From Cryptomeria japonica (taxonomy: Eukaryota > Streptophyta > Pinopsida > Cupressales > Cupressaceae): a stretch of 64,000 nt of DNA. This document shows positions 22,945-32,809 of this stretch, piece by piece (position 1 is the first letter of the stretch; each line of letters starts with the position of its first letter). The notes beneath the pieces are model-generated. The model had not been told where the DNA came from, ran no database searches, and worked only from the letters and a program-made list of their open reading frames with translations. Position numbers and translations under genes: made by a program. The stretch is from positions 469,642,573 to 469,706,572 of the forward strand of contig NC_081409.1 of NCBI RefSeq assembly GCF_030272615.1, read 5' to 3'.

Positions 22945-23330
22945 GGAGTTCCTACAATGCAAATGTATGTTCGAATAGTTCTATATTGCCAAATATGTTT
23001 CCATCTGGCAGTGCACCTCTCTACTTTCGCCAAGAAGTGTTTCTGGTTCCCCACGGTCAATCATGAGACGACATGGAGCAGGACCCAGTTCCCTTGGATC
23101 TCCTCTGAAATTTTCCAGCGAACCTATGAAAGAAGTCATTTCACCATTTTACTTTCGCAATGGTCCACCACTTCCAAAGGAATTCGCAGAACAATGTTTG
23201 GCAAGAATTGATCGGTTCTTTTGGATACATGGATGTCTTTCAAGTAGAAGATTTTAAAACTGTGACAAAGGAAATTTGCAAGCTACCTCCATTCTTTCCG
23301 AGTATGCTTTTCAAAAGGATTGACGTGAAT
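22945..23330 (+). pseudogene. Captured fragment of a PP2A regulatory subunit B'' gene (LTR1 copy)
   Basis: Across three frames with two shifts (near 23060 and 23225) it reads [19 protein letters not shown], then [20 protein letters not shown] and [16 protein letters not shown], then [20 protein letters not shown] and MLFKRIDVN. This matches the core of plant B'' regulatory subunits of protein phosphatase 2A as I know them ([31 protein letters not shown]...LF.KIDV). The host protein steers the phosphatase to substrates and binds calcium; this piece ends before the following conserved part. The frameshifts make it non-functional. I see no intron inside it, so capture from mRNA is possible. Confidence 0.7.
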
Positions 23331-23342
23331 GAATAGGAGTGG

Positions 23343-23488
23343 CCACTCCCTCCCTGTGTTGGAAGCTCATTGAAAACCTCAAGCATTTGCGTTATGGCTT
23401 GTAAAAGTCTGTTTGAAAGCCTCTGCAAATGCACTTCGCTGATTGTAAATCCAAGGGCTGTGACTTTTGCTTGTATCCCCTCCAACAC
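23343..23488 (-). pseudogene. Coding-like minus-strand stretch in E5 LTR1
   Basis: The minus strand reads LEGIQAKVTALGFTISEVHL, then QRLSNRLLQAITQMLEVFNE and LPTQGG, strongly helical with protein-like composition, and is repeated in LTR3 at about 38634-38780. The opposite strand is Cys-rich and less protein-like. I do not recognise the family. It may be a second captured gene fragment, opposite in direction to the PP2A piece. Confidence 0.35.
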
Positions 23489-24292
23489 AGTGGTGAAGGG
23501 AGATCTAAATTTTCAACCAAATGCACAAGATGCCATGAAAAGACTCAAAAAAAAGCTTCAAAAACGTAGCTCCAGGCTTAATTGCATTATCCCACATGCA
23601 CTGGGAAGTGTTTTTTTTTTAATGTTTATATGCAATGCCGCACTGTAGTAATATGTCTAAGCCATAAAGGCTTTTGACAGATGGTGCCTGATGGTGCCCA
23701 AGGCGGGCCCACATGCGAGCATGCTTCCCGAGGCAAGAGAGGAGATGACTAAGCGACGACTAGGTGGACCCCATGTAGGCACGCTTCCCAAGGAAGATAG
23801 GCAAAATTTTGCAAAGGAAGGCCGGGTTAACGAGTGAGCAAGTTCGAGAGAGATCAACAGCTTGCCCTATTTCGCAAAAGGAAGATGCACGTGAGTTACA
23901 CCCCGCGAAGTTGCAAAAGCCAGGTGGCGGATACAGTCAGTGGTCCACACGGTGGGTCCCGATGAGGTGGCAGTGATGTGGCACACAGTTGGTGCATAGG
24001 TGGTAGTCCAGTGGTGATGACATGGCACTGAGGTGGTGTACATGTGGCGGCCAAGTGGTAGTGACATAGCAGATGACGTGGCAGTGATGAGGTGTCATCC
24101 TAGGTGGCGTCCAGTCAACCCTATCGACCAATCGGAGGCCACCATGTGGCAAGGTGTTAGAGCACATCAGAGGCAAAAAATCAATTTTAAAATGAATAAA
24201 TGATATAGTTCTAACTATATTAGATTTTGAAAAATTTAAATGTTTGAGCACATTGGGGAATTAATTCGCCTAGGGTCTAAATTTTGGCCAAA

Positions 24293-24300
24293 ATATAAAG
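24293..24300 (+). promoter_or_regulatory. Putative TATA box of E5 LTR1
   Basis: atataaag, about 1,050 bp before the LTR end. LTR3 keeps it at 39594-39601; LTR2 has the decayed gtatgaag at the same place. Position and conservation only. Confidence 0.35.
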
Positions 24301-25342
24301 TGTTATATGTTTTCAGAAAGCTCTCGGAGTGAGGAATCCGATTATGGGGTTAATTTTGGCAAATGTGGGATATTTTGGAAGTAGTTTCCATGGGAACAAA
24401 ATTCAATTAGAGAGGAGACACTTGGCAATTTCAATTGCAGACCTAATTTTTCCCTCCTCTTTTTATTCCCAATTCTTCTCAGTTGTAAGGGTTTCAGAAT
24501 TCTGTGAGAATGGCTCTAGTTTTCATGGCTTCCAATTTTGAGTATTCTTTAAGATTGTACAGGGTAGGGCTTTTCCTTCAGTAATGGAGTTCAATTCTTG
24601 CTATAGGTGTTCTTAGTTGCAGGTTCTTGTGTATGTAAGGCATACATAAATTCACACAGGATTGTCTCTAGATTTGTATTTCCATTTTATCAAATTAGAT
24701 CCTCAAGGAGGATGAAATTTGTTATCTCAAGGAGATAGTTATGATTGTTTGCAGGGATTCTTCAAGGAAGGATTTAAATTCTATAATAAATCATAAAAAA
24801 ATGGAATATAGTTTCAAGATCTAATGATTTTGTGAATGATCTTAGTAATGCATTTATGCAAGGCATTAATGCATGAATATTTAATAATGAAGATGGATTT
24901 GCAATCGAATCTTTTATTTATAGTTTGATGTATGACTCTGTTGCCCTTGGATAAGGCACTGATCTTACAATTAAAGGGGTTCTCAAACCAATTTAAAATC
25001 CAATCAGAATGCCTTTAGTTTATGTTATGTTTTGAAATGTTTCATCTATCTCATGCTCAAGCATAGTTGAGTTTTATGTGTAGATCTAGCCCATCTGCAA
25101 TAAACTACTTGTTTTGGAGCCCTAGTGAGATCTATCTATTTATGTTGATGCTGTCATAGGTGTGTAATAGGTTCAATTCTAAGCATCAAAGGTATACCCG
25201 CCTAGGTTTTGCAGAGCCTGAAGAGTAGAAGGATTCATATCCTTGTCATGTTGTCCAAGCCCTGAAGTTCTTCATAGATTGAATTGGCTAATTCATAGAT
25301 CAATTGCAGGTGTTCTTGGGTTATCACTGTTGGTGAACAACA

Positions 25343-26183
25343 AAAATGGCGACTCTGCTGGGGAACAAATGAACTGTCAAGAGCCTCTGGTTAATAAAGA
25401 TTTAATTCATACAAGGTTGAGATTATCCCATCCGAGTCACCACAACAAAAATGGCAACTCTGCTGGGGAAGTGTTGTAATAACTTATGTTGAATTGAATC
25501 CTAGAGTTGTGCCATATCCATTTGAGGAAATAGTCATAAAAGTATTATAAATCTAAAAGCATTTTTAGATCTGTAGTTATGTGCCTGGTAGTGTTCTGTG
25601 CCAAGTGTGGAAAACTTGTTGTCCTTTTATCTTTGTGTGAGTTCAGATCTGTTCATGTTCTACAAATGATTTTATAAATTCTCAGAGTAGTGAGTGGCGA
25701 CTCTGAAAGATCTCTACACCAGTGTTCATTGTGATAAAAGTTTAAAAATATTTGGTGAACTTGCATCAAAGATTTAGCAGCTGCTTGGGGTTTTATGATT
25801 GTAGATCCCAAAGAATCTATTGAAGATATTTTCCTTCGTGAAGGAGGTGGCGACTCTGTACGAAGATCAATGTATAATGTTAGAATATCTCAGAGAGATC
25901 TTACCGAATATTAGAGCAGCAATAGCAGCAACAAATTTACTCCAGGTATTCCTCAAAGTATTAATGAGACAATTCATGTTCCTTATGAGGTGAAAAAGTC
26001 ACCGTTAAAAGGAAAAGAAATTTACAATTTACATACTTCATTGAAATAAGTTTTTAGTCAGAAATATGGTGAGAAGTGTGTATGATTCCAAAAATTAGTG
26101 ACTGCATATGTTTTTGAATGAATTTATGACACAATAAGATGCATGGTCAAAAAATAATGGTTCAGTGATTGTTATAAAACCTG
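25343..26183 (+). other. E5 internal A leader with four primer-site-like motifs
   Basis: Untranslated leader, 841 bp. TGGCGACTCTG or a one-base variant occurs at 25347, 25452, 25695 and 25848. The second copy also repeats the LTR end (caacaaaaatggc). The leader after LTR2 has the same four motifs with the same first two spacings. From about 25880 short open stretches appear but no clear domain. Confidence 0.85.
25347..25363 (+). other. E5 primer binding site after LTR1 (Arg-tRNA type)
   Basis: TGGCGACTCTGCTGGGG, four bases after the LTR end. This is the kind of site used by Tat/Ogre-type Gypsy elements, complementary to the 3' end of an Arg tRNA. The equivalent after LTR2 is 32247-32263. Confidence 0.85.
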
Positions 26184-27740
26184 ATGGATCCAGATGTAGT
26201 TCCTAGATCCATGAATCCTTTGTCAAATTTGAAAAAGAACAATATAGAAATTGAAAAATGTCTTCAAGTGATCCAAGAGAGATCTGTCTGGTTGTTAAAA
26301 GGGAAAGTAGGGCTAAGCAGTAAAGGAGAATCATCATATGTCTTCTATGAAAGATTTTTAGTTGCATTGAATGAGATTTCAACTGATAATAGACCCCCTG
26401 AGTCTGTTTTAATTGAGATATTCTTAGAGCTTTATGAGCCTAACTCAGTTAATTGGTCTACTGCCTTCAGAGAATAATGTGTTGAATCTATTAAAGAATG
26501 GATAGATATGATTGAAAGTAACCAATCTGAAAATATACGCAAGATTAAAAATAATGAAAGAGATGAGCCCCTGAGTGGATGTACCTCCTATGATGCTGAA
26601 TGTGATTATTCTCAGCATGAAAGTTCAGATGTGTATTCAGAGCGAGAAGAAATTTGTGAGAATAGTGATTGTTCAACTAATTATGAGCCCGTTGAGGTTT
26701 CAAATGCTAATGATGTAGATCACCTTGTTGTTGATTTCAATCCACAAAATGTTTGCAACCCCAGTTATGAAACTATGTTGCAACATGTAGCAACATATTA
26801 TGAGCAGTGTGATAAAGGATATGATGCAGATGCAAGTTGTTGTGATGATGAAATAAATGTGCATAGGGACATGAGCACTACAAATCCAATACCTTTATCA
26901 GATTGGGACAATGTTTACAGCTCAGAGGATGAAGCCAAGGAAAATGAAAATGAAGAAGGAGGTTCACTATGTAGTGAGCAAATTTCAGAACTCTTAGCTG
27001 CTGATTTTGAGAGATGTGGATTCAAAAATGTGCCCAATCTTTCATACCCACTCAGTATATGTTTTGATTCTGATGATGTTTTTGAGGGTGTAAAAAATGA
27101 TACATATGATGTTGATTCTCTTCCTATGTTTGATAGACAAAATGATAATGCATATATGGTTGATAGGTATGATAATGAAGGTTCATATGTTGATATGAAT
27201 TTTGGCTTTGATATGCATTATGAGGATCTACCTTTTAGAAGACATGATAGATCTGGGGTGTTTTTCTCAGATTTGCAAGGAGGAAATGAACCATTGGCAA
27301 GTAAAAATCATGTATTTTCATGTGTGCAAAATGCTGATAGTTTTTGTGATCAGCAAGTTGAAGTGCAGTCATGTTATGAGGAAGTTTTCCTTTCTAGTTT
27401 GCATGATATTATTGTGAAAGAGTGTTTATTATTTCAGCAAACTAGCAATAAGGATCTGTCTGATATTCCCAACTTTCAGAGGGTGTCAGATTACTTCTCA
27501 TTTCAGCAGAGAAGTAATGGTAAAAAATGTGGCACTCTTTGGTCACCTAGTGACCAATCCTCTCAGCATGTGTTTGATTTTCAGAGATGTCATGATTATG
27601 AATATTCTGATGATTATGTTTTATGTGATCAGCTGATTAGAAGTGGAAGTGTTTTTGATCAGGCAGATTGGAATGATGATCTCAACTTACCTCCGGTTTG
27701 TGGAAAAGAGAATCATTTTTTTGACAGAGGTAGGAAGTGA
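26184..27740 (+). pseudogene. E5 internal A ORF, acidic protein of unknown function
   Basis: ATG at 26184 opens a 519-codon frame with a single TAA at 26475-26477. The first about 100 residues are globular-looking (IEKCLQVIQERSVWLLKGKV; ESVLIEIFLELYEPNSVNW). The remaining about 410 are very acidic and rich in Asp, Glu, Asn, Ser, Cys and Tyr, with no zinc knuckle or protease motif. The C-terminal ENHFFDRG resembles ENQIFDRG at the end of the internal B frame, so the two ORFs share a tail. It is not an obvious gag. It could be the extra upstream ORF known in Ogre-type elements or a diverged gag; neither is shown. Confidence 0.6.
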
Positions 27741-27972
27741 TTTCAGTTTTGATGGCCATGGGCCATTTATAAGTTGTATATTTATACAGTTGCTTTGCTT
27801 TCAGTTGTGTGGTTTTCAATAAGGTGCTCTACTATTTGGGTAGAATAAGGAAGCCCTGTTTTTGAAATGAGATGAGAAGAGAAGAATGATCCATTTTTGG
27901 GTGGTCTGCTTAACCAAAGATATCTGGATTCTTGTGTTGATCTTGCAATCAACCATCCCCAGTCAAAGCCAC
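27741..27972 (+). other. E5 internal A tail
   Basis: 232 bp from the ORF end to LTR2, closely matching the internal B tail (35462-35713). It contains a purine-rich stretch (gaaatgagatgagaagagaa) about 110 bp before LTR2 but no polypurine tract at the LTR border, which reads cagtcaaagccac. Confidence 0.7.
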
Positions 27973-30900
27973 TATTGGGACTATTTAAAATTGAGTAAAG
28001 TTTATAGGCCCATTTCAAAATTTTGCTCTGCATGTCAGAAAAACACCTAAATGAGTCAGTTTGAATGGCCTAGTTTGCGAGAGGGCAAAGTGGAGCCAGT
28101 TGATTTTTAGAGGATAAGGCTCAGGATTCATGTCCCACACCTTTCATTTGGCCTATTCAATGATTTGCAACTTTTAGAATTCAATTTGGATAAGTTTATG
28201 AGGTACCCATTTTGAGGGGTGAGCTAAAAGTGCATTTTAGACACAAATGCAGATTTTATTGAGTAGCCTACTTTGAGTGATTATATCTTTTGTCCTGTTG
28301 ATCATCATGGAGAATTTCAAAATGGATTAAATTCTATGCATAAATGTGAGTCATCCTGCAAAATTTCAAGTCTTGACGAATCCATTTGCTCAGTTTTCAT
28401 AGCCAAATCCGTTTGCAGTTTGTGTGGTTTGACTACTCCCCGTTTCGACAGCTAGTCAGAGCCCTATTTCGCATAAGTGTAAAAGTTGCCTCAATAAGCA
28501 TCATGCAATAAAGTTTTCTCCAAGTTATTACTGGTATAAATGATGAGCTACGTTTCAAATTTCAAGCCTCTATCAATCCGTTTGATCGGTTTTCCAAAAG
28601 GATTCATTTAGCTATCATTTTCAGTTATCCGCACTTCAGTGATATATCGGTTAATGTAGCCATTTTTGTGAGTGCGCCATTTCCATCCTATCAGTCTGGT
28701 GATCGAGCTAAGATTTCCAAGTTTTAATATGTTCTTAAAGGTACCTGTGTTTCAAATTTGAGGGCCTACGGAGGTCGTTTGGTATTTTTGAGAAAGGCAT
28801 CATGTGTTGCCAGGACATTAACTTCATCAGGTCCACAGTGTCGACAAAGCTAGTTGGGCATTTTTGGAAATTAATATCTCTTCGCTTAGGACTCGTCTTG
28901 AGAAATCATTTGGTAGAAGTCATCCTTGTATATCAGAGTACACACCTGTTAGATGGTGAGATCCAGAAAGGTGTTTTGATAGGTTTGAAAATTACGTCTT
29001 CGCGATTAAATGCGAAAATGTGGCGTAATCGCCTAAAAGTTGTAAAATGCAGATTAATGATCCGAAAATGATGCCGATCATTTCCAGAGGTGTGTTTAAA
29101 GTTCCTGAATCATTCCAGAGGCCAGTTGTGTGAAATCAAAAATTTTTTTAGTCGAGCCCACTTTGGGGCCCGACCTGGCTCAGGCCCGTGCATTTTTTTT
29201 ATGGCGAAAATGTTCCTAGTACGTGGTATCATGACGCATAAATTTATGGAGATTAAAAAGATGATGCTACTTTAAATTCTTGTAGGATGTATAGAAATGT
29301 GGCCTCGGGGACTGTAAATCTTCAAAATTTAAGTTCTTTCTGAGGTGCTTATTGATGGGCAAATTGTTGGGAAAAGATGAACGAATCACCTTTGAAAATA
29401 GGAGTTCAATGTTCACAGTGCAATCCTTTTCAAGGCTCCGTTGGAGAAGATATTCATTGTTTGTGGGAGCAAACCCATGGATTTAATACCATTGAACAAG
29501 ATATAACAAGAAGGTTCATTCATGATCAAGGAAAGATAGTGTTTGAGGTTGTACAAGAATGAAATCTGAAACTTGATGCTGGTGAAATTGAATAACCAGA
29601 CTACAGGCAAATCCAATCAGCCAAATAACTTCAGCAACTCCTCTTTGCAATTCATGTGCCAAAGTTGGAATTGCCCATGGTTGCACTGGTGTAGACTTTT
29701 TAAAAAAAAATGAAACTGGTAGATGTATTGCCAAATTTCACAACCTTCCCAGCAAGCTCCCCACGTAAAGCCTCTGGTAGTAGCTACAACAGTAAGGAAA
29801 TTCTCAGAAATTTGCATTTGGCAAGGGTAAGCTAAATACCACGATCTTTGCCAATGCTGGACGTGGTGTTTCAAAGTTGAAACATAGAAATTTCAAGCCA
29901 AATTTTGGTAGTTCCTCCTTGTCTTTCCCTGCTGGCAGTGGTGGTTGATTAAAGGCATTTAAAATTCAGCAAATGCAACCTTTGCTAATTCTTTTCCCCA
30001 TGTGAGGTTTAGAGGAGTTTTGTTTTTAGGGATTTCTATTCATGAAGCTTTCAAACAGCAAGTATAAATGGTGTACGGTTCTCCCTCACATGCCCTCCCA
30101 AATCATTATCCCAGCAGTTCACATGGAGATTGGAGAAAGGTTTAATAATGCAAAATTTTAGCAGTCCTCCCTCACGTGCCTCTACTCTGCGTGGTCTCTC
30201 AGCACTTGGAACTTTCAATGAATGCAATCAGCACCAAATATGGAATGATGGATCGCCCCACATTTAGACAGTAGATAATGCATTTCAAATAAAGAGATTC
30301 ACAGTATGGTTACTAGCAACAATATCATCAAACAAACATAGCAGCCACATGACTTTGCCATCCCCTCTTTGTGGTATTGAAAAGAAATTAGAAACCCCAA
30401 CCATATGCAATGATGTGAGGTGTAGCTATGTGGAATGGAGTTTCAGATGTTTTATAAGCTTCCAAGCAATGCAAACGAATCTGGAAAATGCCATTGGCAA
30501 GTCTCAGAAACCTCCAGAATGTAGTCCCAAGCTTAATGTTTTAATCCCACATTGGCTGTGGAAGGGAATTCTATAATGTTTATAAGCAAAAACAAACTAA
30601 TGTAATATGTCTAAGCCATAAAGGCTTTTGACAGACGGTGCCTATGGGTGCCCAAGGTGGGCCCATGCGTGAGCACGGATCCCGAGGTGATAGAGGAGGT
30701 GACTGGGTGACGACTAGGTGGACCCCATGCAGGCATGCTTCCCGAGGCAGACATGCAGAATTTTGTAGAGAAAGGTCGGCTTAACGGGTGAGCAGGTTGC
30801 AGAGGATCTGATGAAGCATGTGATTTCGTAGGCCGAAGATGCACGTGAGTTACACCCTCCGAAGTTGCGAAAAGGGTAAAGGTTGAGCAAGTTCGATGGA

Positions 30901-32242
30901 GATCAATGGCTCGCGCTGTTTCGCGAAAGAAAGATGCACGCCGGATAAACCCTATGAAGTTGCGAAAGCTAGGTGGCGAACATGTGGTGGTGATGAGGTG
31001 TCATCCCAGGTGGCACCCAGTGGACCCCATCAGCGAATTAGATCCTGCCATGTGGCAAAGCATTAGGACCAAATGGAGGCAAAAAATCAAAATTAAAATC
31101 AGTAAATGATATAGTTTAAACTATATTTAAATTCAAAAAATTTAAATGATGGATCCATGTTGAGGATTAATTCACCCAGGGCTTAATTTTTGGCCAAAGT
31201 ATGAAGTGTTAAATATTTTCGGAAAGCTCTCAGAATGAGGAATCTGATTATGAAGTTAATTTTGGCAAAGATCAAATATTTTCGAAGCAGTTTGGTCAAG
31301 ATTGAAATTCAGTTAGAGAGGAGACACTTGGCAATTCCCTCTCCTTCTTATTCTCAATTCTTCTCAGTTGTAAGGGTTCTGGAAATTTGGAAAATGCTCC
31401 AGATTTGATGGCTTCCACTTTCTGAATGTCATGACCCAAATTTGTAAATGCTTTTGGTTTGTTTCAGGGTATAGAGATTGCAAGGCAGTGCTGTGAATGT
31501 GGTTTTATTTGCAGGTCTTACTTGTGTCAGGCATGAGTAATTTCCCATGATATTGTCTCTGTGTATGCATTTAATTGTTATGAATTGAATCCTCAAGGAG
31601 GCTTATAATTTGTCATCTCAAGGAGATTGTATGATTGTTTGTAGGCATTCTTCAATGAAGAATTTAAACTCTATAATCAGTCATAAACAGTGGAATGTGT
31701 CCCAGATCTGATAATTTTATGAATGGATTGAGTAATGCATTAGTACAAGGTATTAGTGCAGGGATATGTTGTAAGGAAAAACAAAATTGCATCTATGCTT
31801 CATATTTGTAGTCTTGTGTGACTTTGTTGCCCAATGAAAAAGGCACTGGTCTTGTAGGTTTGGGGATGTTTTTAGATATACATTTTATAAGATAAATCTA
31901 ATTTCCCTTCATGTTTAGGGGTGTTTATGTTCCATTCTTTCCAAGCTCGGTTTCATCCTATTGTTTGTACAGATCTAGCCAATCTACAATGTTTCCTAAC
32001 ATGTTGAGCTTGTGAAATGATCTATCTACTTAGTGTTGGTGCAGTTATGTGTCTGTAATTGTTGTATTTAGTGCATCAAAAGGGTGTTCCCCCCCTAGGT
32101 CTAGCAGAACCTGAAGTGCAAGAGGATCAATTAGGGTCCTATGTTATGTTGTCCAAGCCCTGATGTGTTTCATAGGCTGAAATTGGCCATTTCATAGAAA
32201 GATTAGCAGGTGTTCTTGGGTTATCACTTTTGGTGAACAACA
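27973..32242 (+). repeat. E5 LTR2, diverged middle LTR (4,270 bp)
   Basis: Starts TATTGGGACTATTTAAAATTG and ends GAACAACA. The first about 1.2 kb and the last about 1.6 kb align with LTR1 and LTR3, with many more differences than those two show to each other. The middle (29175-30612) is different sequence. The borders of LTR2 fall at natural internal-region ends and there is no duplication around it, so it is not a separate insertion. Confidence 0.85.
29175..30612. other. Variable segment of E5 LTR2, unlike LTR1 and LTR3
   Basis: Lies between the same two hairpin borders (29151-29174 and 30613-30627). It holds a plus-strand frame at 29377-29562 (VQCSQCNPFQGSVGEDIHCL, then ITRRFIHDQGKIVFEVVQE) and further coding-like stretches on both strands up to about 29870, none of which I recognise. 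From about 30090 it regains patchy similarity to LTR1. Confidence 0.6.
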
Positions 32243-32809
32243 AAAATGGCGACTCTGTTGGGGAGTAAATGAACTGTCAAGAGCCTCTGGTTAAGAAAGA
32301 ATTAATTCATATAAGGTTGAGATTATTCCATCCGAGTCACCACAACAAAAATGGCGACTCTGCTAGGGATATGTTCGTATGGAAATTGCTTAAATTCATC
32401 CAGTTAGTCTATCCATTGTGTATGCACAGAGTGTGAAAGTGAATTTATGAGTTAAAAAATGCTCCTTGTTCTGGATCTACAGAATGATATGTCTTTCATA
32501 TCATATTTTATGAAGGAGTAACAGTAAATGCATGGTTGAAAGTTGTGAGAAGTTCTTTCAGCTATATGTGAATTTTTCCCAATTCCTTATTGGGTGGCGA
32601 CTCTGTGGTTCATAACAGTATTAAACAGCCTGGAAGAGTGTTTATTGCATCGAGATCGAAGGAGTAAAGAGAATTAAATTTGTGATTGAATAGTTCTGCT
32701 GTTCAAAATATCCTTTGTGCAAGAGGTGGCGACTCTAATGCAAAAGACAGTGCTAAAGTGAAGTAAATCTCCAGATCTACAAGTCTTACAGCTACAAATC
32801 TCTAGAGCC
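32243..32809 (+). other. E5 internal B leader with four primer-site-like motifs
   Basis: 567 bp before gag. TGGCGACTCTG-type motifs at 32247, 32352, 32595 and 32727; the last reads TGGCGACTCTA. The first is the primer site of LTR2. No ORF of note. Confidence 0.85.

Larger units (their letters stand above)
21614..23658. other. Variable segment of E5 LTR1 with gene-derived pieces
   Basis: This middle part of the LTR is shared with LTR3 (36905-38949) but largely replaced in LTR2 (29175-30612). It holds an open frame at 22175-22630, a PP2A B''-like fragment at 22945-23330 and a minus-strand open stretch at about 23343-23488. Short blocks within it still resemble LTR2 (for example ctcccatcttcctcccagag against LTR2 near 30100), so replacement was partial. 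Confidence 0.65.
20423..25342 (+). repeat. E5 LTR1 (4,920 bp)
   Basis: Starts TGTTGGGACTAATTAAAAC and ends GAACAACA before the primer site. Shares its full length with LTR3. From 21614 to 23658 it holds a variable segment with gene-derived fragments, bordered by two hairpin-forming sequences (21590-21613 and 23659-23673). From 23930 to 24110 there is a G/T-rich stretch with repeated gtggcagtgatgtggc-like words. A TATA-like atataaag is at 24293-24300. Confidence 0.93.

Noticed and set aside
27973-32242. LTR2 as a solo LTR or nested insertion inside E5
   Set aside because: No target duplication around it; both borders coincide with natural internal-region ends, and the sequence after it is a normal primer-site leader.
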